Shown here one piece after another: positions 1 to 7,860 of a stretch of DNA of 17,824 bases. The first letter of the stretch is position 1, and every line of letters begins with the position of its first letter. Source of the DNA: Oscillibacter sp. UBA6647 (GTDB lineage: Bacteria > Bacillota > Clostridia > Oscillospirales > Oscillospiraceae); contig DKLF01000030.1 of the NCBI GenBank assembly GCA_002455655.1, forward strand, positions 1-17,824, in the 5' to 3' direction. The notes below the pieces were generated by a model. It made no database searches and was not told the origin of the DNA. It saw only the letters and a program-made list of their open reading frames with translations. A program made the position numbers and the translations under genes.

Positions 1-996
1 GGTGGGGCCAATGTCGCCAGTAGGACCGGTGGGGCCGGTGGGACCCGCGGGAGTATTATCTTCAATTGTTACGATTGCAGAGCCCTGTGTTACCGTAATA
101 TCCAGCGTAGTGGATTGGAAAATTAAGTTTTCACCGAGCCCCACGGTAGCAGACCCTACGGGACCCAAGACGTTGAAGAGCACTTCTTCGGGATCAAAGG
201 TTCCGGTGGGGCCTGTGGGGCCAGTCGCGCCGGTAGGACCTGTGGGGCCAATAAGCCCCTGTGCTCCGTCCGCGCCCGTGGCTCCGGTGGGGCCTGTGGG
301 GCCGGTTGGGCCGGTGGCGCCTACACCAGTCGCTCCCGTGGCACCGGTAGGACCGGTCGCCCCAGTCGCCCCGGTGGGGCCGGTTGCACCCGTCGCGCCT
401 ACACCAGTCGCTCCGGTAGGACCTGTGGGACCGGTCGCCCCAGTCGCCCCGGTGGGGCCGGTTGCGCCGGTTGCACCCGTCGCGCCTACACCAGTCGCTC
501 CGGTAGGACCTGTGGGACCGGTCGCCCCAGTTGCCCCGGTGGGGCCGGTTGCGCCGGTTGCGCCTACACCAGTCGCTCCGGTGGCACCGGTAGCACCGGT
601 CGCCCCAGTCGCCCCGATGGGGCCTTGTGGGCCAAAGGGACCCTGAGGGCCTTGTGGACCTTGGGGCCCCTGAGGGCCGGCAGGGCCGGTAGCTCCGTTA
701 GCTCCGGCAGGCCCCTGAGGACCTTGGGCCCCCTGAGGACCCTGTGGACCAGCGACGCCCTGGGGACCGGCGGGGCCGGTGGCTCCGGCGGGGCCCTGAG
801 GGCCCTGTGGACCGGTAGGTCCGGTGGGGCCTTGCCGTCCGGGACAGCCGGGACAGCCGGGAGGGCCCGGAGGGCCGGGAATGCAGCAATAGGAATTGCA
901 AGAAGAACCGGAATGAATTTTCATTCCGCAATCCTCAGAATTTGTAGAGGAATTATCGCATCCAGAGTTGGAATGCGAACAGTTTCTGAAAGCCAT
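1..996 (-). CDS. Collagen-like Gly-X-Y repeat surface/exosporium-type protein (5' part, 3' end outside window)
   Basis: The minus-strand frame is open from ATG at 996 to the window edge (332 codons, no stop), so the C-terminus is missing. The start has an AAAGGAAC ribosome binding site at 1004-1011. A Cys-rich head (residues 1-40, with C6, C13, C23, C33, C37, C38, then C48 and C51 at the collagen junction) leads into Gly-X-Y repeats from G41. Residues about 53-126 favour GPQ/GPA; about 127-265 favour GAT/GPT, as in Bacillus and Clostridium BclA-type exosporium filaments. A non-collagen island (about 266-317, beta-like, with TLDITVTQGSAIVTIE) follows, then collagen resumes. The GXY register is broken four times by GVG (V144, V170, V199, V225). 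There is no classical signal peptide, which fits a spore-surface protein made in the mother cell. The long opposite-strand frame rich in PVG is only the antisense of these codons. The family call is secure; spore location is inferred. Confidence 0.9.
   Translation of the reverse strand, partial: MAFRNCSHSNSGCDNSSTNSEDCGMKIHSGSSCNSYCCIPGPPGPPGCPGCPGRQGPTGPTGPQGPQGPAGATGPAGPQGVAGPQGPQGAQGPQGPAGANGATGPAGPQGPQGPQGPQGPFGPQGPIGATGATGATGATGATGVGATGATGPTGATGATGPTGPTGATGVGATGATGATGPTGATGATGPTGPTGATGVGATGATGPTGATGATGPTGATGATGVGATGPTGPTGPTGATGADGAQGLIGPTGPTGATGPTGPTGTFDPEEVLFNVLGPVGSATVGLGENLIFQSTTLDITVTQGSAIVTIEDNTPAGPTGPTGPTGDIGPT
321..579. repeat. In-gene tandem DNA repeat (78/87/78 bp units) in the collagen region
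   Basis: The 16-mer CTACACCAGTCGCTCC (plus strand) recurs at 321, 399, 486 and 564, giving periods of 78, 87 and 78 bp. Units 2 and 3 are almost identical; the extra 9 bp of unit 2 is one additional GAT triplet. Each unit encodes 26 or 29 residues with one GVG break. Such low-complexity, GC-rich repeats are prone to slippage, so copy number may vary among strains (inference) and assembly errors are possible. Confidence 0.85.
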
Positions 997-1040
997 ATTC
1001 GAAGTTCCTTTCATGATAGTAGGCTGGCGAAACCCAATAC

Positions 1041-1048
1041 AGTGTATG
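1041..1048 (-). promoter_or_regulatory. Candidate sporulation-type -10 (CATACACT) for the collagen-like gene
   Basis: The minus strand reads CATACACT about 45 nt upstream of the ATG at 996. This matches the CATACANT form of mother-cell sigma-E -10 elements and resembles the sigma-K CATANNNTA form. No convincing matching -35 element is visible, so the call rests on one element plus the collagen/exosporium context. Confidence 0.3.
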
Positions 1049-1124
1049 CCTGCTTTCTTCCCTTTGCCATTCAGCCAACGACCACGGACAAATTTTTTTG
1101 CAGCATTCTTTTAAAACCATTAAG

Positions 1125-1160
1125 AAAAGCCGCCTGAAGAATGATCTTCAGGCGGCTTTT
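1125..1160 (-). terminator. Rho-independent terminator downstream of rlmA
   Basis: A perfect 16-bp inverted repeat (1125-1140 with 1145-1160, core GCCGCCTGAAGA) closes a 4-nt loop and has A/T runs on both sides. It lies just after the rlmA stop on the minus strand, ends the MATE-rlmA unit, and insulates the collagen-like gene, whose own promoter must lie between here and 996. Confidence 0.9.
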
Positions 1161-1181
1161 CATTCGGTTTTGCACTTTGGG

Positions 1182-2006
1182 CTACTCCGCCCGGAAAACA
1201 TGAATGTGAAACCCAATCCGAACGGAAAGGCGCTCCACGGCTGCCAGCCGCTCCGTCCCCTCCTTTGGTGTTTTCCAGTAGTAGGGCGTCATTTGAAACA
1301 GCGCGTGAATTTCCTCCTGAGAATTCAGCTCTATCCGCCCCTCCACAGGGACGACGGTTTCATAGGCAAAGCCCTCGTAGGGCGTGCGCTTTTCCTCGTT
1401 GGGATAGGGCGCGTCATAAAGAATTTCCTTCAGCTCCCACAGGTGCATGGCCGACGGCACCACATACAAAAAACTTCCACCCGGTTGCAGCACGCGCCGA
1501 AATTCCGAAACGCACAGAGGGGAAAAGCAATTCAATAGCAGCTCCACCGATGCATCTGCCAGCGGCAGCCGGTAAGAGGACGCCACCGCGAACTCCACAT
1601 CCTTTTCCCGCTTCGCCGCCAGACGCGCCGCAGCCTTGGAAATGTCCGTTCCCGCAATGCGGGGGCGCTTTCCCGCCTCGCGCAGCGCCCGATAAATTCC
1701 GGCGGTGTAGTACCCCTCTCCGCAGCCCGCGTCCAAAATCGCAGACTCCGGTCCCGTGTGGGAGATCGCGAGGGCGCACAGCGCGGCCAGCAGCGGGCGA
1801 TAGTAGTCCCGGGAGAGAAAGTCCCGCCGGGCGGCGGCCATGCCGGGATCGTCGCCCGGAGCGGCGGAGTTCTTTTGATTTGCAGGAAGCAGGTGGGTAT
1901 GGCCCTCTTTTGCGATGTCAAAGCTGTGGCCCCCGGGGCAGGCATAGGTCCGCTCCGTCCGCTCCAGCGCCGCGCCGCACAGAGGACAGCGAAACAGGCT
2001 GCTCAT
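1182..2006 (-). CDS. rlmA: 23S rRNA (guanine-N1)-methyltransferase, RlmA/TlrB family
   Basis: 274 aa, cytoplasmic, SAM-dependent. Members methylate N1 of G745 or G748 in helix 35 of 23S rRNA; the Gram-positive G748 form (RlmAII/TlrB) affects macrolide binding. An N-terminal zinc site is visible: C7-x2-C10 and C23-x3-H27. It is followed by the family's GDDPGM-AARR-FL block (about 60-73) and the SAM motif LDAGCGEGYY (91-100). The length is normal for the family. The ATG overlaps the stop of the upstream MATE gene (ATGA at 2003-2006), so translational coupling is likely, with a GGGAGAGG site just before the start. A terminator follows at 1125-1160. Family assignment is firm; which guanine is the target cannot be decided from sequence. 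Confidence 0.88.
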   Translation of the reverse strand: MSSLFRCPLCGAALERTERTYACPGGHSFDIAKEGHTHLLPANQKNSAAPGDDPGMAAARRDFLSRDYYRPLLAALCALAISHTGPESAILDAGCGEGYYTAGIYRALREAGKRPRIAGTDISKAAARLAAKREKDVEFAVASSYRLPLADASVELLLNCFSPLCVSEFRRVLQPGGSFLYVVPSAMHLWELKEILYDAPYPNEEKRTPYEGFAYETVVPVEGRIELNSQEEIHALFQMTPYYWKTPKEGTERLAAVERLSVRIGFHIHVFRAE

Positions 2007-3394
2007 GCCTCTCCCTCGCGGATGGTCACGTCGTTAATCCACTTCCTGCTTTTAAACCGGAAAAAACCGGCGGGCATTTTACAGATATTTTCCGAATAAA
2101 TGGACAGGCACACCAGCCAGATGGGCGCGTTCAGCACCAGTCCCGTCAGCGCCGTCAGCGGTACCGCCACCAGCCACAGCGGAAGCAGGTCCAGAAACGC
2201 TGCTGCCCGCGCGTCTCCGCCCGCGCGCAGCACACCGGTGATGTTGGATATGTCAAAGGATTTCATAGGCATCATCACGATATAGACCATGCACATGGTC
2301 ACCGCCACCTCCACGGCCGTTTCTGTCAGGCTGAACAGCGGATAGAGAATGGGGATAAGCAGCGTGGGCAGCAGCACCGCCAGCACCACGGCAACCGCCA
2401 CTCCCAGAAAAAAAGACACCAGCAAAAGGCAATGGCTCAGGTTGTAAACCTCCTCCTCTGAGGCCCGCTCCCCAATACGCTTGCCCACAATGACAGCGGT
2501 GGAGCCTGCAAGGCCAAAGCAGGCCACTGTGGCAAATTTGTCAATATTGCCCATAATGGCGTAGGCGGCCAGCATATCTGCGCTGATCACCGTATGCCCC
2601 ATAATTGCAGTCACCACGGAGGTACCAAGACCCCATAGCGTCTCATTCACAATGACCGGCCCGGCATAGACCACCGCGCTTTTTGCCATGGCTCTGCCCG
2701 GGCGCAGCAACACTTGGGGCGCCAGCGGAATCCGCCGATTAAAAATGGCGTAAACAAATACAATGGCAAATTCCACCACCCGGGCGGTCAGAGTGGCAAG
2801 CGCCGCACCGGTAATTTCCAGCCGGGGCGCGCCAAACTTTCCGAAAATCAGGCAGTAGTTTAAGAACGTATTCAGCAGCATGGAAATGGCAAATACCACC
2901 ATGCCAAAGCCGGGATTTTCTGTGCTCCGCTGCATTCCAACATACACGGAACTGACGGCGTTGAACACATAGGATATGCCCACAATCCGCACGTACGGCG
3001 CGCCCAGTGCAATCAGCCCGGCGTTATCGGTGACAAGGCCCATCACCCATTCCGGGAACAAAAACAGCACCAGCGCCGCAAGCCCGGAGACAGCAAGTCC
3101 CGCATACGCCGCCACGCCCATTACACGGTTGATGGAAACGGTATCTCCCTTGCCCCAATACTGGCACACCAATACCGTAAGGCCGCTCATCACCCCAAAA
3201 ATGATCACCTGCACCAGAAATATCGGCGTGTTGGCGGCAGTGACGGCGGACAGCTCATCGTTGCCCAGCAGGCCCACCATGAAGGTATCCACAAAGCCAA
3301 GAGACGTGGTAATGAGATTTTGCAGAATAATCGGAAGCGACAGCTTCCACAGTCGGCCGTAAAAGCCGGGCTTTTGGCGAAGCACGGAAAACAT
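2003..3394 (-). CDS. MATE family multidrug/cation antiporter
   Basis: 463 aa integral membrane protein with about twelve hydrophobic segments in two halves, as in MATE efflux proteins (Na+- or H+-driven export of cationic drugs or metabolites). N-terminal hallmarks are the PIILQNL and SLGFVDTFMVG stretches of TM1-2. The frame extends upstream to a TTG, but the ATG at 3394 (MFSVLRQK) has a GAGGT site five bases ahead and is the better start. It overlaps rlmA by 4 bp at its 3' end. The cysteine desulfurase ends about 80 bp upstream with no strong terminator between, so read-through from there is possible. The substrate cannot be told; pairing with RlmA could hint at antibiotic tolerance but this is weak inference. 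Confidence 0.9.
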   Translation of the reverse strand: MFSVLRQKPGFYGRLWKLSLPIILQNLITTSLGFVDTFMVGLLGNDELSAVTAANTPIFLVQVIIFGVMSGLTVLVCQYWGKGDTVSINRVMGVAAYAGLAVSGLAALVLFLFPEWVMGLVTDNAGLIALGAPYVRIVGISYVFNAVSSVYVGMQRSTENPGFGMVVFAISMLLNTFLNYCLIFGKFGAPRLEITGAALATLTARVVEFAIVFVYAIFNRRIPLAPQVLLRPGRAMAKSAVVYAGPVIVNETLWGLGTSVVTAIMGHTVISADMLAAYAIMGNIDKFATVACFGLAGSTAVIVGKRIGERASEEEVYNLSHCLLLVSFFLGVAVAVVLAVLLPTLLIPILYPLFSLTETAVEVAVTMCMVYIVMMPMKSFDISNITGVLRAGGDARAAAFLDLLPLWLVAVPLTALTGLVLNAPIWLVCLSIYSENICKMPAGFFRFKSRKWINDVTIREGEA

Positions 3395-3476
3395 AATTAC
3401 CTCAATCGTTCTCAAAATATTTCATACAGGATATACCCCCGACTGTTTCTAAACAGCGCGGGAATCTTCAGGCGCG

Positions 3477-4610
3477 TCACAGCATGGGAAACCGGGCGTC
3501 GTGATGTTGGCGCAGGGCGTCCGCCGCCGCGTCAATTTCCTCTTTCGTGGTTTCGGGCCCAAAGCTCAGCCGCACCACTCCGGCGGCTTCCCGCTTTTCA
3601 AGACCCAGCGCCGCCGTCACCTGACTGGGCTTTCCCTGATGGCAGGCGGACCCGGCAGAGATGCAGATGCCCGCCTCGGACAGCTCGTTCACCACGTTCT
3701 GGCTGGGATACCCCGGCATGGAGACGGACAGCACATGGGGCGCGGTTCCCTTTGCGATGAATCTCAAATCTGGAATTTCCCCCAGCCGCTCCACGGCGTA
3801 GGCTTTGATCTCGGCCATGTGCCGCAGCTTCACATCAAAATCCTCCAGCCGCAGCTCCACCGCCTTGGCAAAACCCGCAATCTGGGCGGTGGCCTCCGTC
3901 CCGGCGCGAAAGCCGGACTCCTGCCCACCGCCAGGCAGCAAGGGGCGCGGAGCCCGGACCCGCCCGCCGATATACAGCGCGCCGATGCCCTTGGGTCCCC
4001 CGATTTTGTGGGCGGAAAGAGCAATAAAGTCCGCGCCCAGCGTTTTGGCGGAGAAGGGAATTTTCAAAAAGCCCTGCACCGCGTCGGTATGCAGCAGGGT
4101 TTTTTCATTTTTCGCTCCCAGCTCAGCGGCAATCTCCGAAACGGGGTAAACGTTCCCCGTTTCATTGTTCACCAGCATCACGCTCACCAGCGCCGTGTCT
4201 GGCCGGACAGCCTCCAGCACCTTCTCTGCCGGAATATTCCCGTCCCTGTCCGGGAGGATGCGGGTAATCTCATACCCGTCCTGCTCCAGCCAGCGGCACC
4301 GCTCCAGCACGGCGCTGTGCTCCACGGCGGTGGTGACAATGTGTTTTCCCACCCGCCGATTCTGCCACAGGGCCGCGGTGAAGGCCCAGTTGTCCGACTC
4401 GGTTCCGCAGGCGGTAAAAAACAGCCGCGCCGCCTCGCAGCCAAGGGCCTGCGCCACGGTTCCACGGCAGTCCTCCACAAGCTTTTGGGCGCGGCGGCCA
4501 TAGGCGTACTGGGAGCTGGGATTGCCGTATTCCTCCGTCAGCACGCGGAACATCTCCTCCGCCACCGCCCTCGGCACCGGCGTGGTGGCGGCGTGGTCGA
4601 GATAAATCAT
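3477..4610 (-). CDS. Cysteine desulfurase family protein (NifS/IscS-like)
   Basis: 377 aa PLP enzyme that removes sulfur from L-cysteine to give alanine and an enzyme persulfide, supplying Fe-S assembly or tRNA thiolation in the cytoplasm. It starts MIYLDHAATTPV, typical of the family; the ATG at 4610 has AAGGAG seven bases ahead, so the 23-residue upstream extension is rejected. Visible residues: H98 (EHSA), D176 (HTDAVQ), the PLP lysine K202 in SAHKIGGPKG, RAGTEA at 235-240, and the catalytic C323 in ISAGSACHQG. The short mobile loop and NifS-like spacing suggest group I. No iscU or mnmA partner is in the window. It is divergent from mtaB, whose Fe-S clusters need such sulfur. IscS, NifS and YrvO subtypes cannot be separated here. 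Confidence 0.9.
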   Translation of the reverse strand: MIYLDHAATTPVPRAVAEEMFRVLTEEYGNPSSQYAYGRRAQKLVEDCRGTVAQALGCEAARLFFTACGTESDNWAFTAALWQNRRVGKHIVTTAVEHSAVLERCRWLEQDGYEITRILPDRDGNIPAEKVLEAVRPDTALVSVMLVNNETGNVYPVSEIAAELGAKNEKTLLHTDAVQGFLKIPFSAKTLGADFIALSAHKIGGPKGIGALYIGGRVRAPRPLLPGGGQESGFRAGTEATAQIAGFAKAVELRLEDFDVKLRHMAEIKAYAVERLGEIPDLRFIAKGTAPHVLSVSMPGYPSQNVVNELSEAGICISAGSACHQGKPSQVTAALGLEKREAAGVVRLSFGPETTKEEIDAAADALRQHHDARFPML

Positions 4611-4734
4611 GAAAACACTCCTTAGATTGGGGCTTGCCCCCGCGGTAAAATACACGTATAATAGCGTTGTGCCGCCCATTGCGGCTCAATCGTATTATTA
4701 TAAAGAAAATCGTCTGAAATAGCAAGGAGAATCC
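4611..4734. promoter_or_regulatory. Divergent promoter region between the cysteine desulfurase gene and mtaB
   Basis: This AT-rich spacer has TATTATA-type -10 candidates facing outward: 4657-4663 on the minus strand and about 4693-4702 on the plus strand. Between them lies a GCCGC-CCATT-GCGGC dyad (4671-4685). TTGAGC (minus, 4684-4689) and TTGTGC (plus, 4667-4672) could be -35 elements, but their spacers are about 20 nt, longer than ideal. The two promoters would share DNA around the dyad, so coordinated control is possible. Confidence 0.4.
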
Positions 4735-6030
4735 ATGAAAATCGCCATTTACACCCTGGGCTGCAAGGTGAATCAATATGAGACGCAGGCCATGGAGCAG
4801 GAGCTTTCCCGCCGTGGTCACGAAATCGTGTCCTTTTCAGGCGCAGCGGACGCCTATGTGGTGAACACCTGCTCCGTCACCGCTGTCAGCGACCAGAAGT
4901 CCCGCCAGATGCTCTCCCGCGCCCGGCGGGAGCACCCCGGGTCGGTGGTGGCCGTGTGCGGCTGCTATCCCCAGACCCGGCCCGAGGACGTGCGCAAGCT
5001 GGACGTGGACCTGATTGCGGGCACCGGGGACCGGATGGGCTTTCTGGACCTTCTGGAGCAGGAGCTGGAGGACCGCAGGCCCATGGAGGCCGTAGACCGC
5101 GTGTTTGACCGCCGGGCCTTTGAAATTCTCCCCGCTGGGGGACTGGAGGGCCGCACCCGGGCTATGCTGAAGGTGGAGGACGGCTGCGTCAACTTCTGTT
5201 CCTACTGCATTATTCCTTACGCCCGCGGCCCCGTGCGCTCCCTGCCCCCGGAGGAGGCAGCGGCGCGGGCCAAGGACCTTGCGGCGGCGGACTATCGGGA
5301 AATGGTGCTCACAGGCATCGAGATTTCCTCTTGGGGCACGGATTTAAAGACGGGACAGGGCCTGATTGATTTGATGGAGCTTCTTAGCGCCGCCGCGCCG
5401 GGTCTGCGGCTGCGGCTGGGCAGTCTGGAACCGCGCACCATCGACGAGGACTTTTGCCGCCGGGCCGCGAAGCTTCCCAACCTCTGCCCCCAATTCCACC
5501 TGTCCATGCAGTCCGGCTGCGACGAAACCCTGAAGCGGATGAATCGGAAGTATGACACTGCCCGGTATTTCCGCTCTGTGGCGCTACTGAAGGAATATTT
5601 TGACCGCCCCGCCGTCACCACCGACATGATCGTGGGCTTCCCCGGCGAGACGGAGGAGGAATTTGCCCAATCGTTGGACTTTATCCGCCGGTGCGGCTTT
5701 GCCCGGATGCACATTTTCCCCTATTCCATCCGTCCCGGAACCCCGGCGGCGGAACTTGTGCAAATTCCCGCCGCCGTGAAGGAAAACCGGGCCGCCCGGT
5801 CCGCCACCGTGGCGGACGAAATGCGCAAAGAATATCTTGAGGGCTGTGTGGGGCAGGTGTACCCCGTGCTGTTCGAGCAGGTCAAAGGGGGCCGCTTTTC
5901 CGGCCACGCGCCCAATTATACGGAGGTTTTGGTTCCGCACGGAGTGAACCTTCACAATCGGGTGCTTAACACCCGCATCATCGGCATAGAGGGATTTTCC
6001 CTGCTGGGAGAATTGGAGGAAACGCCATGA
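4735..6030 (+). CDS. mtaB: tRNA t6A37 methylthiotransferase MtaB (radical SAM)
   Basis: 431 aa. MtaB converts t6A37 of ANN-decoding tRNAs to ms2t6A using two 4Fe-4S clusters and SAM. Order: the UPF0004 domain with its three cysteines (C10 in LGCKVNQYE, C46 in NTCSVT, C77 in GCYPQ), then the radical SAM core with C151-x3-C155-x2-C158 (CVNFCSYC) followed by IIPYARG, then a C-terminal TRAM-like region. KVNQYE and CVNFCSYCIIP distinguish MtaB from MiaB and RimO. The start has AAGGAGA at 4724-4730. The last bases overlap the yfbR start (ATGA, 6027-6030), so the two are translationally coupled. The opposite-strand cysteine desulfurase upstream is a plausible sulfur source. Confidence 0.93.
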   Translation: MKIAIYTLGCKVNQYETQAMEQELSRRGHEIVSFSGAADAYVVNTCSVTAVSDQKSRQMLSRARREHPGSVVAVCGCYPQTRPEDVRKLDVDLIAGTGDRMGFLDLLEQELEDRRPMEAVDRVFDRRAFEILPAGGLEGRTRAMLKVEDGCVNFCSYCIIPYARGPVRSLPPEEAAARAKDLAAADYREMVLTGIEISSWGTDLKTGQGLIDLMELLSAAAPGLRLRLGSLEPRTIDEDFCRRAAKLPNLCPQFHLSMQSGCDETLKRMNRKYDTARYFRSVALLKEYFDRPAVTTDMIVGFPGETEEEFAQSLDFIRRCGFARMHIFPYSIRPGTPAAELVQIPAAVKENRAARSATVADEMRKEYLEGCVGQVYPVLFEQVKGGRFSGHAPNYTEVLVPHGVNLHNRVLNTRIIGIEGFSLLGELEETP

Positions 6031-6602
6031 AGAGCCACTTTTTTGCGTATATCTCCCGGCTGCGGTTTATCTCCCGCTGGGCGCTGATGCGCAACACCGC
6101 CCCGGAAAACGTACAGGAGCACAGCCACCAGACGGCGGTGCTGGCCCATGCGCTGGCGCTCATCCGCAACAAGCGCTTCGGCGGGCATGTAGACCCCGGC
6201 GCTGCGGCGGTGGCGGCGCTGTATCACGACGCGTCGGAAATTCTCACCGGCGACATGCCCACCCCCATTAAGTATTACAGTCCCTCCATCCGCTCCGCCT
6301 ATCAGGAGGTGGAAGCGGAAGCCAACCGAAAGCTGCTGGAAATGCTGCCGCCGGAGCTGCGGGAGAGCTATGCCCCGGTGCTGGAAATCCCCGACCCGGA
6401 GCTGCGCACGCTGGTGAAAGCGGCGGACAAGCTCTCCGCCTATATCAAGTGCGTGGAGGAGGTCAAGGCGGGAAACGGAGAGTTTGGGGACGCGGCAAGG
6501 CAGACCCGCGCCGCGCTGGAATCCTTTGGCCTTCCAGAGGTGGACTATTTTCTCGAAACCTTTATGGACAGCTTTTCCCTGACGCTGGACCAGCTAAAAT
6601 AA
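6027..6602 (+). CDS. yfbR: HD-domain 5'-deoxynucleotidase, YfbR family
   Basis: 191 aa, close in length and sequence to E. coli YfbR, a metal-dependent phosphohydrolase that dephosphorylates deoxyribonucleoside 5'-monophosphates. The N-terminus (SHFFAYISRLRFISRWALMR) is nearly superimposable on YfbR with a one-residue offset. Metal and substrate residues seen: R17, W18, H32 (QEHS), H67-D68 (YHDASE), E71, D76 (TGD), and D134 (KAADKLSAY). It overlaps mtaB by 4 bp, so the two are one transcript ending at the terminator at 6682-6715. The link between tRNA modification and nucleotide clean-up is probably only co-expression. Confidence 0.9.
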   Translation: MKSHFFAYISRLRFISRWALMRNTAPENVQEHSHQTAVLAHALALIRNKRFGGHVDPGAAAVAALYHDASEILTGDMPTPIKYYSPSIRSAYQEVEAEANRKLLEMLPPELRESYAPVLEIPDPELRTLVKAADKLSAYIKCVEEVKAGNGEFGDAARQTRAALESFGLPEVDYFLETFMDSFSLTLDQLK

Positions 6603-6681
6603 GGCGGGCGTTTCAAAACGGACCCGGCGCGGGCTTGTCAAAGCCTTTCCGCCCGGCAAAGCTTGGCAATCTATAAAATCA

Positions 6682-6715
6682 GCGGGCTTCGGAATTTTCC
6701 GAAGCCCGCGCTTGT
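6682..6715. terminator. Bidirectional terminator between yfbR and the DUF362 gene
   Basis: GCGGGCTTCGGA (6682-6693) pairs with its complement (6698-6709) across an ATTT loop, 12 bp and perfect. T-rich sequence follows on the plus side (CTTGTTTT) and on the minus side (TGATTTTAT). It sits between two convergent genes. The stretch 6603-6681 upstream of it shows no gene. Confidence 0.9.
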
Positions 6716-6716
6716 T

Positions 6717-7835
6717 TTAAATCTTAATCAGTTCGTATTCCCGGGTCCCAAGACCTAGCTTTTCCCCATGCTCCAAACACACCCGCCAGTCGGTGTCGGG
6801 ATGGAGCGCAGCAAAATGGTCGCCGCAATTGCAGTCCCACGCCCCGTCGGACAGGGCGGAGCCCGCCATCACGGGCTGGGCATTCACCGCGTCGGCACAG
6901 GCCTGATCCAGCGCCACTGGGTCAAAGGAGGCGAACATCCCCACGTCCGGGGCAATGGGTGCGTCGTTTTCCCCGTGGCAGTCGCAGTTGGGCGAGATGT
7001 CCAGCACCAGCGACACATGGAAGCAGGGACGCCCGTCCACCACCGCCTTGGTATACTCCGCAATTTTTCTGTTCAAAATGGCGGGGGCCTCATCGTTGGC
7101 GGCAAAAATCGCGTCCTTGGGGCAAACCCCCAGGCACCTTCCGCAGCCAACGCACTTGTCCGGATCGATGGTCGCCTTGCCGTCAGTGACAGAGGGCGCG
7201 TCGTGGGCGCAGATTTTCACGCAGGCGCCGCACCCGATGCAGCGCTTCTGCTTGACATAGGGCGTGCCGGAGCTGTGCATCTCCATCTTTCCCGCCCGGG
7301 AGCCGCAGCCCATGCCGATGTTTTTCAACGTGCCGCCCATGCCGGTCTGCTCGTGGCCCTTAAAGTGGGTCAGGGAGATGAACACGTCCGCATCCATCAC
7401 CGCTCTGCCGATTTTGGCCTCCTTCACGTATTCGCCGCCCACCACCGGCACCAGAACCTCGTCGGTGCCCTTCAGCCCGTCGCCGATCAGGATGTGACAG
7501 CCGGTGGAGAAGGGGGAAAACCCGTTTACATAGGCCGACTCAATGTGATCCAGCGCGTTTTTCCGCCCGCCGACATACAGTGTGTTGCAGTCCGTCAGAT
7601 AAGGCCTTCCACCCTGGGCCTTCACAAGGTCCGCCACCACCTTGGCCCAGTTGGGCCGAAGATACGCCAAATTCCCCGGCTCGCCGAAATGCATTTTGAT
7701 CGCCGCGTATTTCCCCTCCAAATCAATGTCGCCAAACCCGGCGGTCATCATCAGGCGCGCCAGCTTCTGGGGCAAATTCTCCCGCCAGCTTGGAGCCCGG
7801 AAATCCGCAAAATAAACCTTTGCCTTTCCTGCCAT
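6717..7835 (-). CDS. DUF362 domain protein with two 4Fe-4S ferredoxin motifs
   Basis: 372 aa, cytoplasmic, no signal peptide or membrane segments. The DUF362 region occupies most of the N-terminal half (AAIKMHFGEPGN at about 44-55, LTHFKGHEQTGMGG at about 155-168, and the following GMGCGSRAGK). A dicluster ferredoxin insert follows: C199-x2-C202-x2-C205-x3-C209 and C228-x2-C231-x2-C234-x3-C238, the pattern for two 4Fe-4S clusters. The family is common in anaerobes and its reaction is not established, though an electron-transfer role is a fair inference. The ATG has GGAGG about ten bases ahead. The leader carries a 13-bp purine-rich tandem repeat (7861-7892). It is probably co-transcribed with the unknown gene upstream (92 bp gap, no terminator). 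Confidence 0.88.
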   Translation of the reverse strand: MAGKAKVYFADFRAPSWRENLPQKLARLMMTAGFGDIDLEGKYAAIKMHFGEPGNLAYLRPNWAKVVADLVKAQGGRPYLTDCNTLYVGGRKNALDHIESAYVNGFSPFSTGCHILIGDGLKGTDEVLVPVVGGEYVKEAKIGRAVMDADVFISLTHFKGHEQTGMGGTLKNIGMGCGSRAGKMEMHSSGTPYVKQKRCIGCGACVKICAHDAPSVTDGKATIDPDKCVGCGRCLGVCPKDAIFAANDEAPAILNRKIAEYTKAVVDGRPCFHVSLVLDISPNCDCHGENDAPIAPDVGMFASFDPVALDQACADAVNAQPVMAGSALSDGAWDCNCGDHFAALHPDTDWRVCLEHGEKLGLGTREYELIKI

Positions 7836-7860
7836 CTTCAGTTTTCCTCCCTGTTTTCTC

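Noticed and set aside
2..646. Long plus-strand frame of PVG/PVA repeats
   Set aside because: It is the exact antisense of the minus-strand Gly-X-Y frame, which has a good ribosome binding site, a non-repetitive Cys-rich head and a non-collagen module. The plus frame has neither.
1265..2461. 398-codon plus-strand open frame
   Set aside because: Antisense to rlmA and the MATE gene; composition is R/P/H rich with no recognisable domain and no ribosome binding site. Typical of GC-rich shadow frames.
3501..4625. 374-codon plus-strand open frame opposite the cysteine desulfurase
   Set aside because: Antisense shadow. The desulfurase strand carries all catalytic motifs.
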